Assembly (NCBI GenBank): GCA_030248295.1
Contig: JASANH010000651.1
Location: forward strand, 277,096-341,095
Reading direction: 5' to 3'
Length of the DNA: 64,000 nt
Origin: Mesodorylaimus sp. YZB2_4
Lineage: Eukaryota; Nematoda; Enoplea; Dorylaimida; Dorylaimidae
In this document: positions 1 to 10,875 of the stretch, piece after piece
Layout of the letters: each line of letters opens with the position of its first letter
Numbering within the stretch: the first letter of the stretch is position 1
Program-made: the position numbers and the translations under genes
Notes under the pieces: model-generated
Database searches by the model: none
The model's input: the letters and a program-made list of their open reading frames with translations, nothing else
What the model was told of the DNA's origin: nothing

Positions 1-103
1 ATGGGTGGTGCTAGAGAGCTCACACACATCGCAATTTTCACATTACCATGCCATTATGAATGATGATTAACGTACATACAATTATATTGAATATTATCAG
101 TTA

Positions 104-3100
104 TCACTTGGATCTTTTGTGTGATTTTCGATTTTCACTTTCGTTTCTTTTTATGGAACTTGGCTGTTCAAACATTCTCTTCAGATCTTTCACATTGAGC
201 TTTGGTTCAGCATGCAGGCCGTCGATAGGGTCCCAGTGCAAACTTTCTTCGCTTCCTCGTCCCCCATCGTCTTCCTCCTCGTCTTCGTCCTCTTCGCTAT
301 CGGTCACTTCTTCTTCGTGGTCCCCAACCACGTCATTCCAAGATGCCATGGCTGGTGTGGTCTCACTTCCGCTTGGTGACGAAGCACCAGGTATAGCGCC
401 ATGCTGATCTTTTGTCATGCCAGCTTTGGCTTTATTGATGGCTTTTTTGAGGTTTTTCTTTGCTTTGGCCCATCCAGTTTTGCTTGTGCCACCACTGGCT
501 CGTTGTGGACTCATTGATAAGGTACCTGTGACCTGAAAATATAAAGACCTGATAAAATGGTTTGTGTGTACTGATCAGTAATTCAGATGATAAGCATGGG
601 TTGTTAAAAGTGACGACTGCCGATTGTAGCATCCAAACCGGTATGAAGCTGCAAGTGGATCAGCTGTCACCGATAATGTGACAAGGCATACAAGTTAACC
701 TGTGTTATCACAAGTTAGTCCAAAGCAAATGTTTTATTATCAATCACAAATGAAAACAATTCTATCAGTACTTATCGCCCTATCAGGAACGATCTTTCGA
801 CTATTCATTCCTCAAGATATTAGACTGGGTCCAGTGTTGTCAGTAGGATGTTACAGTGATCCCGTGTCACAAGACGCACACAGCACGCTCTTCTAGATAT
901 CCTAGCTATCTCTTTCACACTGCATCCCATGACTAGCAGGCAACTCTGGGGTTGCTAAACTGCTGTTACCAACGATAAGCCAGGCTTAAAGAACGCCCTG
1001 GCTTACGGCATCGTGCGGTCCAAATACTGAAGAAATACCCGCCTGGAACTGCTCCGGATCCAGTATTAACGGATCTGTTTGTGCTCCTTGCTCCAAAATT
1101 TCTGGCACTGGAGTTTGCAGGCGTTGATTCTTGGTTTGCACCTGATCTGTTTGTGTCTCCATAACGCTCAGATCGTAGAGATGAGTTTGGATCAGCTGAT
1201 CCTTGTTGACTACCTTGGATGTTTGCGATGATGCCTCGTGCACTATCAACGCCTCAGTTTGGGTCCCCTCTTCGGCACCTTCGACCTTTGGTGGTGGTGG
1301 TGGCTGTGCTTGGGCCTCGTCTAGTTCGCACTGCGTTGACATATCGTCCAATTCAACAGTGGGAGTTTGAGATGCCTCGTCGACACTTGGTTTGGTAGTA
1401 AAAGACGAATCTTGTGATTGGGTCTGGGCATCAGCGAGTGGAGTGGCCACGGTCTGCTCTTGCTTGTCTTCTAATTCTAGTAACTCCGTTTGGGTATCAG
1501 CATCGTAAGAAATGGGTGGCGCTGGTGGAGCTGCAGGTATCACGGTAACTACTTTCCCTGGATGCTCTTTTACTTCCGGCTGGTCAACGCACACTGCTTG
1601 GAGTCCGAAATCATCATCGATTAATTCGTTCAGAGCTCTCGCCTTGGTAGCGGCTCTTTGCATAGCTTCTCCGACAATTTCTTGAATTTGTGCATTCTTT
1701 CCAGCATCGCCGCTGGCACTGGCAACATGCAGGACAGCTGGTAGACCAGTTTTCGGATTCAGGTCCCGCAAGACAGCAGGTAGAACGATACCTTGCGATT
1801 TGGCTTCGTCTTGGAATTTTTTGGCCACAGTTTTCTTCTTGTCTTTGCTAAAAATGCAAGTGTGCTACTGTGGTAATGAGTGGTGATGGGCGCTGTGGTG
1901 GATCACACACTGGATGTACCCCATCATATCGTAGGTATCAGGAGAATCCTGCTGATGGAGGAGGTCTTCAAGCAAGGTCTTTTTTCATTGCCGATCCCAG
2001 CATCCCTGTCGTGAAAAACTTGGAAAAGTCTGTCATATGCTGCAATGCTGTGCTGGTTCCTTTCCTGTCTCAGCTAATTCCTTGTCACAGCATCGATTAT
2101 ATTGATGACCCGCCTCCCGCTGTCATCCATTTTTTGTATTCTCACCACCCATTCATAACCTAGTCTGACGCAGCTAATGTTCGAAAGGTAGGTCTAAGCG
2201 CTCTCCTAACAGCTGCGCCCGCGTCGAAAAAAGCACCCAAACATTCTTGGATAGAACAACATCCTAGAATGTTTATGGCCGGGAATTCTAAAGGATAAGC
2301 TGACAAGCCCATTTCACGATTCCCACTGCCGCATTTCTCTTTCAGAAAAAACTTCCAAGAATTATTGACTTTATGTTGTTCGTGTAAGAGTGGAAACGTG
2401 ATCAATGTCAAACTCACGATCAGTCAGTGTTCGTGCCATGAATGTGCTTACCTGAGTAAAGGCATAAGAAAGCGTGCCCTTTTACTTTTTTGCCACGCTT
2501 GCATCATTCCGACCGTGGCGCCCATTTGATCACCATTTTCCAATAATTGACGATGATATTCTTGTAAAATCATTTGTAATAATTGCAAATATAAATCTTC
2601 TAATCGTCGTTGAATGACCGTAATGCACATGCTGACCAATGATAAACCAACAATAACGAAAAAATATGTAGCTACCATAATGTCCTTCCTGTCCGGCGTC
2701 ACATCGCCTAAACCGATAGTTGATAAAGAAATGAAGAAAAAATAAACGGATTTGAAATATTGCCAATCTTCCCAGATGCAAAATAAACCCGCGCATATGA
2801 ATATCCAGCCGATAGTTGTGGCCAATGCTATCGTGACTGGAACGCGCATAAGTTGATACTCGTAATCCTCGTCTTCTTGTCTTTCCAGCTCATACAAGTC
2901 CACATCGTCGTCATCGTCTCCTTCAACTTTCGTTTTATCTCCCGTTGTTTCGTTTCCTCCACCTCGCTCTCCTGAATCAGACAGTACTGATCTGTACTTG
3001 GCACCTGGCTTTTCGTCGTATCCGGGCGGATGAGGACCGAATAAGGCGGCTAGAGAGAATCTGGCTTTGCACGAGTCGCACAGTCGAGTAAGCACGAACA

Positions 3101-4148
3101 TGAATTTGAGAAGGAGTCCACCAAGATCGGTCAATGTCATGAGCATTAAGGGGATGCCGATCAAAGAATAGAACATGGTTACCACTTGGCCAGCCGTCGT
3201 CCGACAGAATATATCACCGTAACCTGCAACAAAGACACAGATTCGATTAGCCGCTGGGTTTCTAGTGCGGCTCTGTTGCCCACTGTTTCGCGTCAGTCAT
3301 CCTGCAGAGTTAATGCATGGCACCCTGAATGCATGTCTTTTGTGCCGAGATAATTTACAGTGTGTTTGCAAGAGGCATCTTGCAGTTCACGGCACATATA
3401 ACAGTACATGGATATGTGCTGTACTGCACTAGCATACCTGCTGATTTGCAGCTTGTGCAGACTCGACAGCACAAACACTGCTTGAGAGGAGGTTACCATG
3501 CACCGATGGACAGACCAAAGTCAACTACCTGCAGCAGCCCAATCATTACTTACCAATGGTCGTATAAATTGTACCAGCGAAGTACATAGCATGCCAAAAA
3601 TTCCACACGGTCTCAGTGCTCGGCTTGCATCCTCTCGTTTCATCAAATTCTCGAATCTTTTCACTCATTAATTCTTCCAATTGCGTCGAATTTTCTCCAT
3701 CCCAATTGCTTCTTACATAGGCGCTAATATTTTTCACCGTGTCATTCAAATCTTTTTCGTAATTCTTGGCTTCGCCGTGTAATCGCCTCAAATCTTCGGC
3801 TCTTTCGAGTGAGAGGAAAATGGCTGCACCGATCATAGTATAAATGATCATGACCACTAATGTGATCATGTGTTTCATACCGAATTTTCGATACATACGA
3901 CGACAAAACCGTTTAAATTGGGACATCCTTGAAGGTGGCGCCGAAGGGTCTTCCTTGGATTTTAAAGCCGGTATTGCAATTGACACGCGATGTTCCTCCT
4001 CAAATCCGCCCATATCGACTAGTTCATCAGCTGATTCATCGATTAGCTCGATAACTACTGGCTCGACTTGTTGAACGCTCATATTGGCTGGCAGACCACC
4101 CATACTGGGGCGGGGCCTTGATCTTGATGTTTGAAGAACATTCGACAT
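104..4148 (-). CDS. Two-pore-domain (TWiK/K2P) potassium channel with long xQT-repeat tail
   Basis: K2P channels carry background potassium current across the plasma membrane as dimers. Exons on the minus strand are 4148-3554, 3223-2452, 1847-1007 and 532-104. All junctions are GT-AG and in phase, giving about 878 residues. M1 is at about 94-115. Filter one, TIGYGD (197-202), is interrupted by intron 1 inside the Gly codon. M2 is about 214-244, followed by an 80-residue acidic loop. M3 is 326-348, filter two TIGLGD is 367-372 and M4 is 378-402. The cytosolic tail, over 450 residues, is far longer than usual. It holds twelve xQT/xQC motifs at about 574-714 and an Asp/Glu run encoded by the last exon. 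If the third exon's donor (GCC|GTAAGC at 1007/1006) is not used, translation stops at 986, giving 742 residues; alternative ends are possible. The channel call is firm; the last exon is less so. Confidence 0.93.
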
Positions 4149-5071
4149 TTTGATCTAATCTTGATCGTATCTAGATATTGTTCAATCCTCTCCAAACAAC
4201 AGCACAATTGACACTTTCTTGTGGATTTCGAAAAATTAGAGGAGAAACAAGTTGTCGCAAGAGTCCAGCAAAACTTGCGCACAAAACAAAAGTTCCAAAA
4301 TTGCAATCATCCACAATAAAGCTTTGTAGAGACGTTATACATACTTTTACACTTTCGTCCTGCAGCTGGCATTCGCTAGCTTTGTTTCTAGTGGCTTCTT
4401 CCAGAGAATGCTAACCTCTGGCGCTAGTTCTTACCCAAAACTCGAGTTTTGTTCGCACAACTATCAATAATGATCACCTCTGATGTAATTCGCCAACTGA
4501 TGCCCTAAACTTCAACCGTCGTCATTTTCTCTTCCCTTTACTCGTCGACGCCAGTTGCCACATTCGTCGGGGCCATATGAAAGTGGAATTGACGAAAAAG
4601 CTTATCGAAAGTGCATAAAATGCTTCTCTCATGTTCATACTTTTCAGGGTTGGGTTGTTTTGACGTTTTGCTTTTATACGCAAGTTAACTCACCATCAGC
4701 ACTCTGGCCCAATGACGAAGTCGGTTAGCTCCCTTGGTGCTCGAATGGCGGCGGGTAGAGGATATAAGCAGCTGTGCCAGGACCAATATGAACTGCAGTT
4801 TTTTTGTTCAAGGGATATTGAGAAATACAAAACACCACAAGTTTTAGCAGTCTTTATCATTATCTTACAGTGCAGTGGATAAACACACACGCAGATTAAT
4901 ATATTTTATCACAATGTTGCCACCTTATTACCCCTTGATAAATAATGATAGACAAAAGATATATACCTAGATATGTCACAGTGTTATCACAGACACACGG
5001 GCCACCTTATCACTGTTCACATATCCTATCAGAGAGGAGCCGTAGACGTGTATCAAATTTCTAATCTGGCT
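4149..5071. other. Intergenic region upstream of the K2P channel
   Basis: No exon is supported here. It should contain the 5' UTR and promoter of the K2P gene, which reads away to the left, and the 3' end of the small secreted gene to the right. The last 200 bases carry several TTATCAC/TGATAA words, the left edge of the GATA cluster. Confidence 0.5.
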
Positions 5072-6330
5072 TTATTCCAAGGCCATTTGCGCAAAAGCTG
5101 CGGCGACTTTAGTCGACGTCATTGAGTTCTTCTTAGCGCGGCGTTTGGCTATTTTTGTCTCATTGGGATAATGGACCATTCGGCGGGCCGTTTTTCGGGA
5201 GATTAGCGAGCTCAGAGCAATCATATCGCCGATGTTAGCACGGTCTTCTTCACTACTACCCGATCCACTGCCGCTGCCTCCTCCTCCACATCCGCAGCAG
5301 CAGCAATCGCAGCAGCAACAGCACGGGCAGCAGCAACAACATCGTTTCGTGCGTTTTCTATCATTCGAGTCGCTTTCGTTCTCGAATATGCCTTCATAGA
5401 GAGAAAGAAGAGTTTACCTGAGTCTTCAGGGGAAGTCGGAGAGAGTAGTATTTACTAAAGTATTTTAGCTTACCCGTTTTATTAAAGTCAGCAGTCGAGT
5501 TGAATGCGCATCCAGATGCCAGTGCCTGAAAATCGATTAAGGAACAACTGTTATAACTTGTGACTGTTTGTTTGATAAAATTGCTCGTCTGGCGGGTGAG
5601 GGAGGGGAATTCCAGTCTGCGGATGGAAAAAGTAGAGAGGAATTTTGAGAGGAAAAATATCTTCTGTTGAAAGCAATTTTCATCCAGTGACAGGACAAAG
5701 CTGTCTTCTATCTTCTGGGCATTGAACAGAAGACAGTACTATCAAGGTGATAAGACAGTCGGGGTTACCATTTTGATAAGAAACTAGTCTTATCGTTAGC
5801 TTTGTGATAATACCGATGCCAACCACCTTATCGCTCTGTCACCAATATCATCACCGCAGACATTCAAAGAGTTATCATGAACACAGCGTAAGATCCATAG
5901 AGATATGCTCTTCTGCAGCAGTTCTGTCGATGTGTACAGATGCCGTATCAGGGAAGCCATGTATTCATTTACAAGTCAGCTCTGCTTCTGCATTTCTTCA
6001 TCCTAATTCCTATCATCAACTTTACTCACCTCATTTTGTATTTCCTCTTATCATGCCAGCCAAACCATCAGCCCCCACCAATTATTTCGCCATCTTGTAG
6101 AAGCCCCTTGTCGCTATTTTGCATCAATACCTCGCTAGTCTCTGGACCCTCCTCCTTATCACCTCTTATCAACTCATCACTACAAATAGCCAAATGGTGA
6201 TTACCTTATCAGTTACCTCGCCACTTTCTTTTTGGACTTCCTCCTTATCACTTCGTAGCACACTGGAGGCAGTGCAGTGGAAGCATACCAGCAGAACAGC
6301 CATCAAAGCAAGGTTGAATATCGACGCCAT
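5072..6330 (-). CDS. Secreted protein with a 15-cysteine cluster after a KR cleavage-like site
   Basis: Three exons on the minus strand: 6330-6217 (or to 6205 with a second in-phase donor), 5525-5474 and 5391-5072. The product is 161 or 165 residues. It opens with a classic signal peptide (MASIFNLALMAVLLVCF...). A short acidic, N-glycosylatable stretch leads to DRKRTKR, a furin/PC-type site. It is followed at once by CCCCCPCCCCCDCCCCGC, 15 cysteines in 18 residues, then a Gly/Ser linker (GGGGSGSGSGSS). The last ~70 residues are basic and Cys-free. Exon phases agree at both junctions, and the reading frame stays open through the extreme composition. I recognise no family; metal binding or disulphide clustering are possibilities only. 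It lies head to head with the gene starting at 7148, which has the same KR, Cys/Gly and GSGSG order. A TATA box lies about 90 bases upstream. Confidence 0.78.
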
Positions 6331-6413
6331 TCTTATCACTCGGTTATCACAAGCTTGAGATAGCTGAATGGATAATGCAAGGAATGCTTGATGTTTCTGT
6401 TGCTCCAGCTGTC

Positions 6414-6424
6414 TCGTTATATAG
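6414..6424 (-). promoter_or_regulatory. TATA box of the Cys-cluster secreted gene
   Basis: On the minus strand GGCTATATAACGAG lies about 90 bases upstream of the ATG at 6330, a normal distance for a TATA element plus short 5' UTR. A TGATAAG word sits directly 5' of the ATG. Confidence 0.55.
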
Positions 6425-7147
6425 CCCGTTGTATTTGCACATTTGACCTAAAGCGGTCAATGACGTGTGACCTCCAGGTCAGGTTTATTGACTGAAAAGT
6501 GCTAAAAGTGAAAAAGCCTGACCAAAATAGGCATTCGATTCAAAAAGGTCACGGTTTGTGTTGAAGTTTTGCAGGCACTAGATGAATGTATTTAAAGTAG
6601 TTTTTTCATGATAGCAAAAGTTAAAATTATCTTTTCTTTAGTTGATTTGGGCTCACAGTGTGCTAGCTGTTTTTTTGTACGATTAAAACTAGGTCATACT
6701 CAAGAATTTTGTAGCCATGTTTTCTGAGAGTTCCAATAAGTTTGACTCACGTTTGGTGCTTTTGCATACTCCCAAAATGCATGTGACACAATGTGTACAA
6801 TACACCAGCTCTAGCCATGTCAATAAGCAGTGACTACTTTAACTTCCTGCCAGACTATGTCAATATCCTGTGCTCGCACGCTCAACATTCCTTCATTGTC
6901 GTAGCAAGTATCTGCCCTTTATTGCGTGATTACACAATTTGCAAGACACACCTACTCGCACTGTATCCTGTGCACAACAAGGAATGGTATCAAGTGCAGA
7001 AGAGAGATACTCGTACGACAAATTTACTGTTTCTGGTATCGCCAGACATCGATAAGACAAAGAGTGGTTTGGGATAAAAACCACTGCTCCCTATCCTTTT
7101 TGAGCAGGTTTGGAACAGCAACGTGAAGGCCAAAGCGGTCGTGTAAA
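6425..7147. other. Divergent promoter region between two secreted-protein genes
   Basis: No exon is supported. This stretch separates the two head-to-head start codons (6330 and 7148). A TATA-like GGGATAAAAACC lies at about 7072-7083, some 70 bases before the plus-strand ATG. Short open frames here show no family features. Confidence 0.4.
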
Positions 7148-8189
7148 ATGGCTGCTTTGGAGCTCGTCAAATTTTGCTCCCGTGTGGGTGCCATAGTTTT
7201 GGTCGTCTTGTGCTGCAACTGCTCAATGACCAATGGCGCCAGAATGCCACCCATGCATATGGTTGCAGCGGAGCAAGTAAGGATGGATAAAATAGATTTG
7301 ACTGATAAGCTGATAAGATGTTCTTCCACAAAATCAAACATGAGCGTGTAGAAAGGAGCGTCGCCATGCCACCAATGCAGAAGATGGCTGCATCCGATAA
7401 CGTTGGTTGACTTGGATTAGAATATGTGATCACCTTATCACTGATAAAAAGTTTCTTTCAGGCAATCGAAACGGGTCGAATGGAAAGAAGTGCAGATATG
7501 CCACCCATGCATATGATCGCACCCGCTGCCGCCTTGGTAGGAACTTCTTCAGATATCCGTACGTATAAAAGTTTTGGTAGCCATTTTAGGAAATGGATGA
7601 ACGATCAAAACGTACCCTGAGAGTCAAACGGGACTGCGGCGGTGGATGCGGTTGTGGTTGCGGAAGCGGAAACGGACACGGAAGTGGAAGTGGCAGTAGA
7701 GAAAGACGCCGTAGAAGACGACGACGACGAAGGAGACATCGCAATCGCCTGGCCCTATTGAATCTAATCGTATCAAACAGCACACACGAGCAGCAGCTGC
7801 CCAAAGAAGGACACCACGCCCATCTCCTCCACGACGAGCCAGTCACTAATACCCCGGTAATTTTCGTCACTAATTCCAGCAGAATTCTGAGTAATGGAGA
7901 GGAAATAGAAAGTACCGAAGTGGTTATTTTTAACCCTGACAACCAAAGCACTGATAATGGCTCTCCGAGTGCCAGCTATGAGGAATACTCGTCCGAAAGC
8001 ATGATCATGCCATTCGTGGGCACATACGGCTCGAACAAAGTGCCTCCGGGAGAAGCGTGTCAACATGAAGATGACTGCGTTGTGGGGGCAGTGTGCAAGC
8101 GTGTGGGTGACATTGGTCGTTGCGTTTGCGAACCGCCGCTGATCAATTTGGGAAACGGATGTGTTCCAAGATCAGGGGTGACCCCTTGA
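7148..8189 (+). CDS. Secreted protein: Met/His repeats, Cys-Gly-rich core, Arg run, EB-like Cys module
   Basis: Three exons, 7148-7276, 7462-7536 and 7590-8189, all in phase 0, give 267 residues. The signal peptide covers about residues 1-30 (hydrophobic GAIVLVVLCCNC). Exon 1 ends with RMPPMHMVA and exon 2 carries DMPPMHMIA, so a short Met/His/Pro unit is repeated across two exons. Exon 3 begins with RTLRVKR, a furin-like site, followed by a Cys/Gly core (DCGGGCGCGCG...), GSGSGS and a run of about eleven Arg. Several N-X-S/T sequons follow. The C-terminal ~40 residues have six cysteines, spaced C-x5-C-x5-C-x7-C-x-C-x10-C, resembling nematode EB modules. The overall order matches the divergent neighbour at 5072-6330, so the two may be ancient duplicates. 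Function unknown; the EB call is by spacing only. Confidence 0.78.
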
Positions 8190-8940
8190 GCGTGATCGAA
8201 CTGAGAATCAGACGTCTGTACTCTTATGTGGCTGACCTGTAGCGTAGAATGGAGGTGGCAGGGCTCACGGCGTACGTGATAACTTAGTTGCAGTTCCAGC
8301 CGAGTCAGAGCTTATCAGTGATATGGATCTGAGTAGTGGTTTTCTAAAAAATAAACTGCAGTTATATCTGGTATTGCCAAGGATAGAACCGATCACAAAC
8401 CACCTGATGCTTTCGATCGTTGTGTCCAATCCTCCGGCGCCTAACAGAATATTGCTGGCTACTCATTATGTACTGGCACACAGGTTGCCATAACGTCATC
8501 GATCTCGCAAGAATACCACATCACTTTATAATCTCTCACTTCAGCGCATCCATTTTCTAAAGGTCACAGCACAAGTAATGTCGAACTACAAGTTGTGGAC
8601 AAGAAAAGTCTCTCTCTCTAAACTGTACTTCGACTTCTGCTTAAGACACTAGACACAGGACACACTTGAGTACGCCCTTAACGCGTCGGCCGAACTGCAG
8701 GGCGAGATAGGAATCTAAAGCGTCGTGATATCCAGAAAAATATCCTTTAATCCTAACAACAGCTCATGGGAAGCTTGTGGTCATTTTGCCTGTCCTGGAA
8801 ACGCAGCGACCCATCGGTGCGCAAAAAGCTAAAAGTAGGTATTATTAACAGGGGACACGAAAACCCCTGAAGGCTCTTGACACCTGCTGTCCCGTCGCGC
8901 TTCGATCAGCCTTACACTTTGTCCCCTTACACTACCTTGC
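8190..8940. other. Intergenic, no supported gene
   Basis: I see only short open frames without family features. It should include the 3' UTR of the preceding secreted gene and the promoter of the next one. Confidence 0.4.
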
Positions 8941-8941
8941 G

Positions 8942-8949
8942 TATAAAAG
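8942..8949 (+). promoter_or_regulatory. TATA box (TATAAAAG)
   Basis: GCGTATAAAAGGAG lies about 80 bases upstream of the ATG at 9026 and matches the TATA consensus. It supports 9026 as the start region of the Lys/Gly-rich secreted gene. Confidence 0.65.
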
Positions 8950-9025
8950 GAGTTCCCATCGAAAGTTCGTTCATTCGTCCAACTGCAGTGTTCGAGTGTG
9001 GTCGGTGGTCGAGAATCGTCGAAGA

Positions 9026-9493
9026 ATGTTTTTGCAGTTGCTGGCGTTTGCGGTGGTAGCCATCGGCGTGTACCTGCTCGTGCACAAGATTCAGTGCCAG
9101 CAAGGAATGCCTGGTCTGCCGTTCGGTCAAGCCCTCTTCCAAATGGTCGATCAAACGTGCGGTACGAACTGGACGCCAGTGCCCGGTCAACAGCCGTTGC
9201 CAATCGCCGCCGATCAGCAACCCGCTGCCGATACGCTACCCGCGGCCGACCTGGGTGCACCCGGGAAGCCGGAGAAGAAAAAGGGCAAGTCGAAAAAGTC
9301 CAAGAAGTCGAAGAAAGGCAAGGGCAAAGGCAAGAAGAAGGGCGGTGGCGATACGACGACGGGTACCAGCGAGTTGGCGACTGCAAACGAGACCGGCGAC
9401 GAGGGCAAAGGCAAAGGCAAGGGCAAGGGCAAGAAGAAGAAATCGAAAAAGTCGAAGAAGAAGAAGCCAAAGGCCGGAGAAGCACCTGTGTGA
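9026..9493 (+). CDS. Secreted or membrane-anchored Lys/Gly-rich low-complexity protein
   Basis: Single-exon frame of 155 residues. The frame also stays open upstream from 8996, but only via GTG; the first ATG (MFLQLL) is at 9026, about 80 bases after a TATA box. Residues 1-26 form a signal peptide or N-terminal anchor (LLAFAVVAIGVYLLV). A middle segment rich in Gln, Pro and Ala contains the only cysteine pair apart from none in the tail. The rest is Lys/Gly/Ser repeats (KKKGKSKKSKKSKKGKGKG and GKGKGKGKGKKKKSKK). Highly basic tails of this kind bind polyanions such as nucleic acids or glycans, but no family is recognised and no function is claimed. A similar Lys-rich terminal exon lies at 10131-10283. 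Confidence 0.68.
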   Translation: MFLQLLAFAVVAIGVYLLVHKIQCQQGMPGLPFGQALFQMVDQTCGTNWTPVPGQQPLPIAADQQPAADTLPAADLGAPGKPEKKKGKSKKSKKSKKGKGKGKKKGGGDTTTGTSELATANETGDEGKGKGKGKGKKKKSKKSKKKKPKAGEAPV

Positions 9494-10130
9494 TGAGTGA
9501 TGCCGATGATCCAGTGTGACTGACTGTGTTGTTGCTCTCGTTCGATGTATGCGTGCCGTGCCTCCTTGTGACTCGTTGATGAGAGTAAAGACGAGGGGCG
9601 AAGGAGTTAAATAGGACCATAGCAGCACAGTACGTAACTTATTGGGGTGGGTGAATCAGATGGCCGCGATTGAGCTGTCCTGCCTCTGCTTGACTGCGCG
9701 GGTGGACTCGGAGTCTGCACTTGCCAGACATGAGCCCTTACCAGAACACTCTGATAGGGTCATCTCCCTAACGCAAGCATTCTGGGTTGAGCCAATCAGG
9801 CTGACGCGTTAGCATCGAGATGTGCAGAATTTGAGAAGAGTTTTGAACTGGTTAGTCATCAAGGATTTGATAACTTTATTCTCAGTCGATCGGCTATGTA
9901 GGTATCAAGCTGTGAACTGGCCGCCGTGTGAGCTGTCCCCCCTTTGCAATAAAGAATTTCTACTTTTTTGCATACTCGTAGGTGCTGAAGGTCCAGAATT
10001 TCGGCCACACATTCTGTATCACACTCTTTTTTCAATATTCCGACATCGATTCTACTGTGCACTTGGACTCGAACAGCAATGACGTCCAAGGAAGGTGCCG
10101 ACAACAATTGCACATTGCATTTCCTCGCAG

Positions 10131-10283
10131 CTGGCTTTCGTCGAGGAAATCGAAGAAGGACTAGAGGGGCAGCGAGACTGGTGGTCTGGCTCGAGCAAGA
10201 AGAAAAAGAGGAAGAGCAGGAAGGCGAAGAAAGCTGCCGAACCTGGACCAGCACCGCCCGCGGAAACTCCCACCACGGCCTGA
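10131..10283 (+). CDS. Possible terminal exon of a second Lys-rich protein
   Basis: An acceptor TTCCTCGCAG ends at 10130. It opens a 50-codon frame encoding LAFVEEIEEGLEGQRDWW, then SSKKKKRKSRKAKK, a Pro/Ala end and a TGA. The basic run recalls the product of 9026-9493, so it may be a diverged paralogue. I could not find a first exon with a signal peptide. It may be a fragment. Confidence 0.3.
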   Translation: MAFVEEIEEGLEGQRDWWSGSSKKKKRKSRKAKKAAEPGPAPPAETPTTA

Positions 10284-10698
10284 TGATCGATGATCGAGCG
10301 ATCAACCATGATGCTCCTTTCCTGTTCTTGCGTGCTTGTGCCTTGCGATGTGATGATGGTGAGGTAAATGGAAACTGCCTCGGGTCAAGTACACGTCTCA
10401 CATAACGCTCAACTACACTGGTGAGTGGTCACCGTAAAAAGCCATATAAGGCTATACAGTTTCGACAATCGCGATCCACAGGGCGAAGTCTACCTGGATG
10501 GGCTGTAGGGGTGACCGCTTGTATTGCGAGACGTATATCTCATGTCAGGTTTGCAGTTACGGGCGAGTATTTTACTCGCAGTGGGATAATGCGTTTCTTA
10601 TATGATGCGTATTTCTGACCCTCGTTGAGGCCCATCGTCGACCTATTCAATAGGGCTGAGGCCCATCGTTGAGGCTAATCACTGAAAGTCCGAAATAG

Positions 10699-10874
10699 CC
10701 GTCGGTCTGCACGTCTTTTGGCTTACCACCGTCCACCATTCAAGCCCCATTCGACTCCTCCTACCCAGTTCCCAGTGCCAACAAAATCTGCATCTGGCTG
10801 GGGAAACTCATCGCCTGTCTCATCGTGTTAGCTCTCATTATTTCCATACTTCTGTCCCTCCACCTGCGAGACAG
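10699..10874 (+). CDS. Possible internal exon encoding a transmembrane segment
   Basis: Between an AG at 10697-10698 and a donor CAG|GTGAGA at 10874/10875 one frame is open. It encodes a Pro/Ser-rich stretch and then a strongly hydrophobic segment, WLGKLIACLIVLALIISILL, with flanking charged residues. The donor is good and the acceptor weak. No neighbouring exon is clear, so it stays a candidate. Confidence 0.25.
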
Positions 10875-10875
10875 G

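Larger units (their letters stand above)
4905..7450. promoter_or_regulatory. Dense cluster of TGATAA/TTATCA (GATA-factor) sites
   Basis: About twenty GATAA/TTATC words occur within 2.5 kb, for example near 4908, 4986, 5005, 5748, 5775, 5790, 5828, 6047, 6157, 6202, 6246, 6333-6347, 7299-7310 and 7433-7445. Several match the extended ACTGATAAG form. They lie in the large intron of the minus-strand secreted gene, between the two divergent genes, and in the first intron of the plus-strand gene. In nematodes TGATAA is the binding word of the intestinal GATA factors ELT-2/ELT-7. Gut expression of the two secreted proteins is inferred, not shown. Confidence 0.6.

Noticed and set aside
8829-9620. 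263-codon minus-strand frame opposite the Lys/Gly-rich gene
   Set aside because: Ser/Arg/Pro-rich shadow of the repetitive coding strand; the plus strand has the TATA box and signal peptide.
10079-10405. 108-codon frame with MTSKEGADNN start
   Set aside because: Acidic shadow of the Lys-rich exon at 10131-10283 in another frame.
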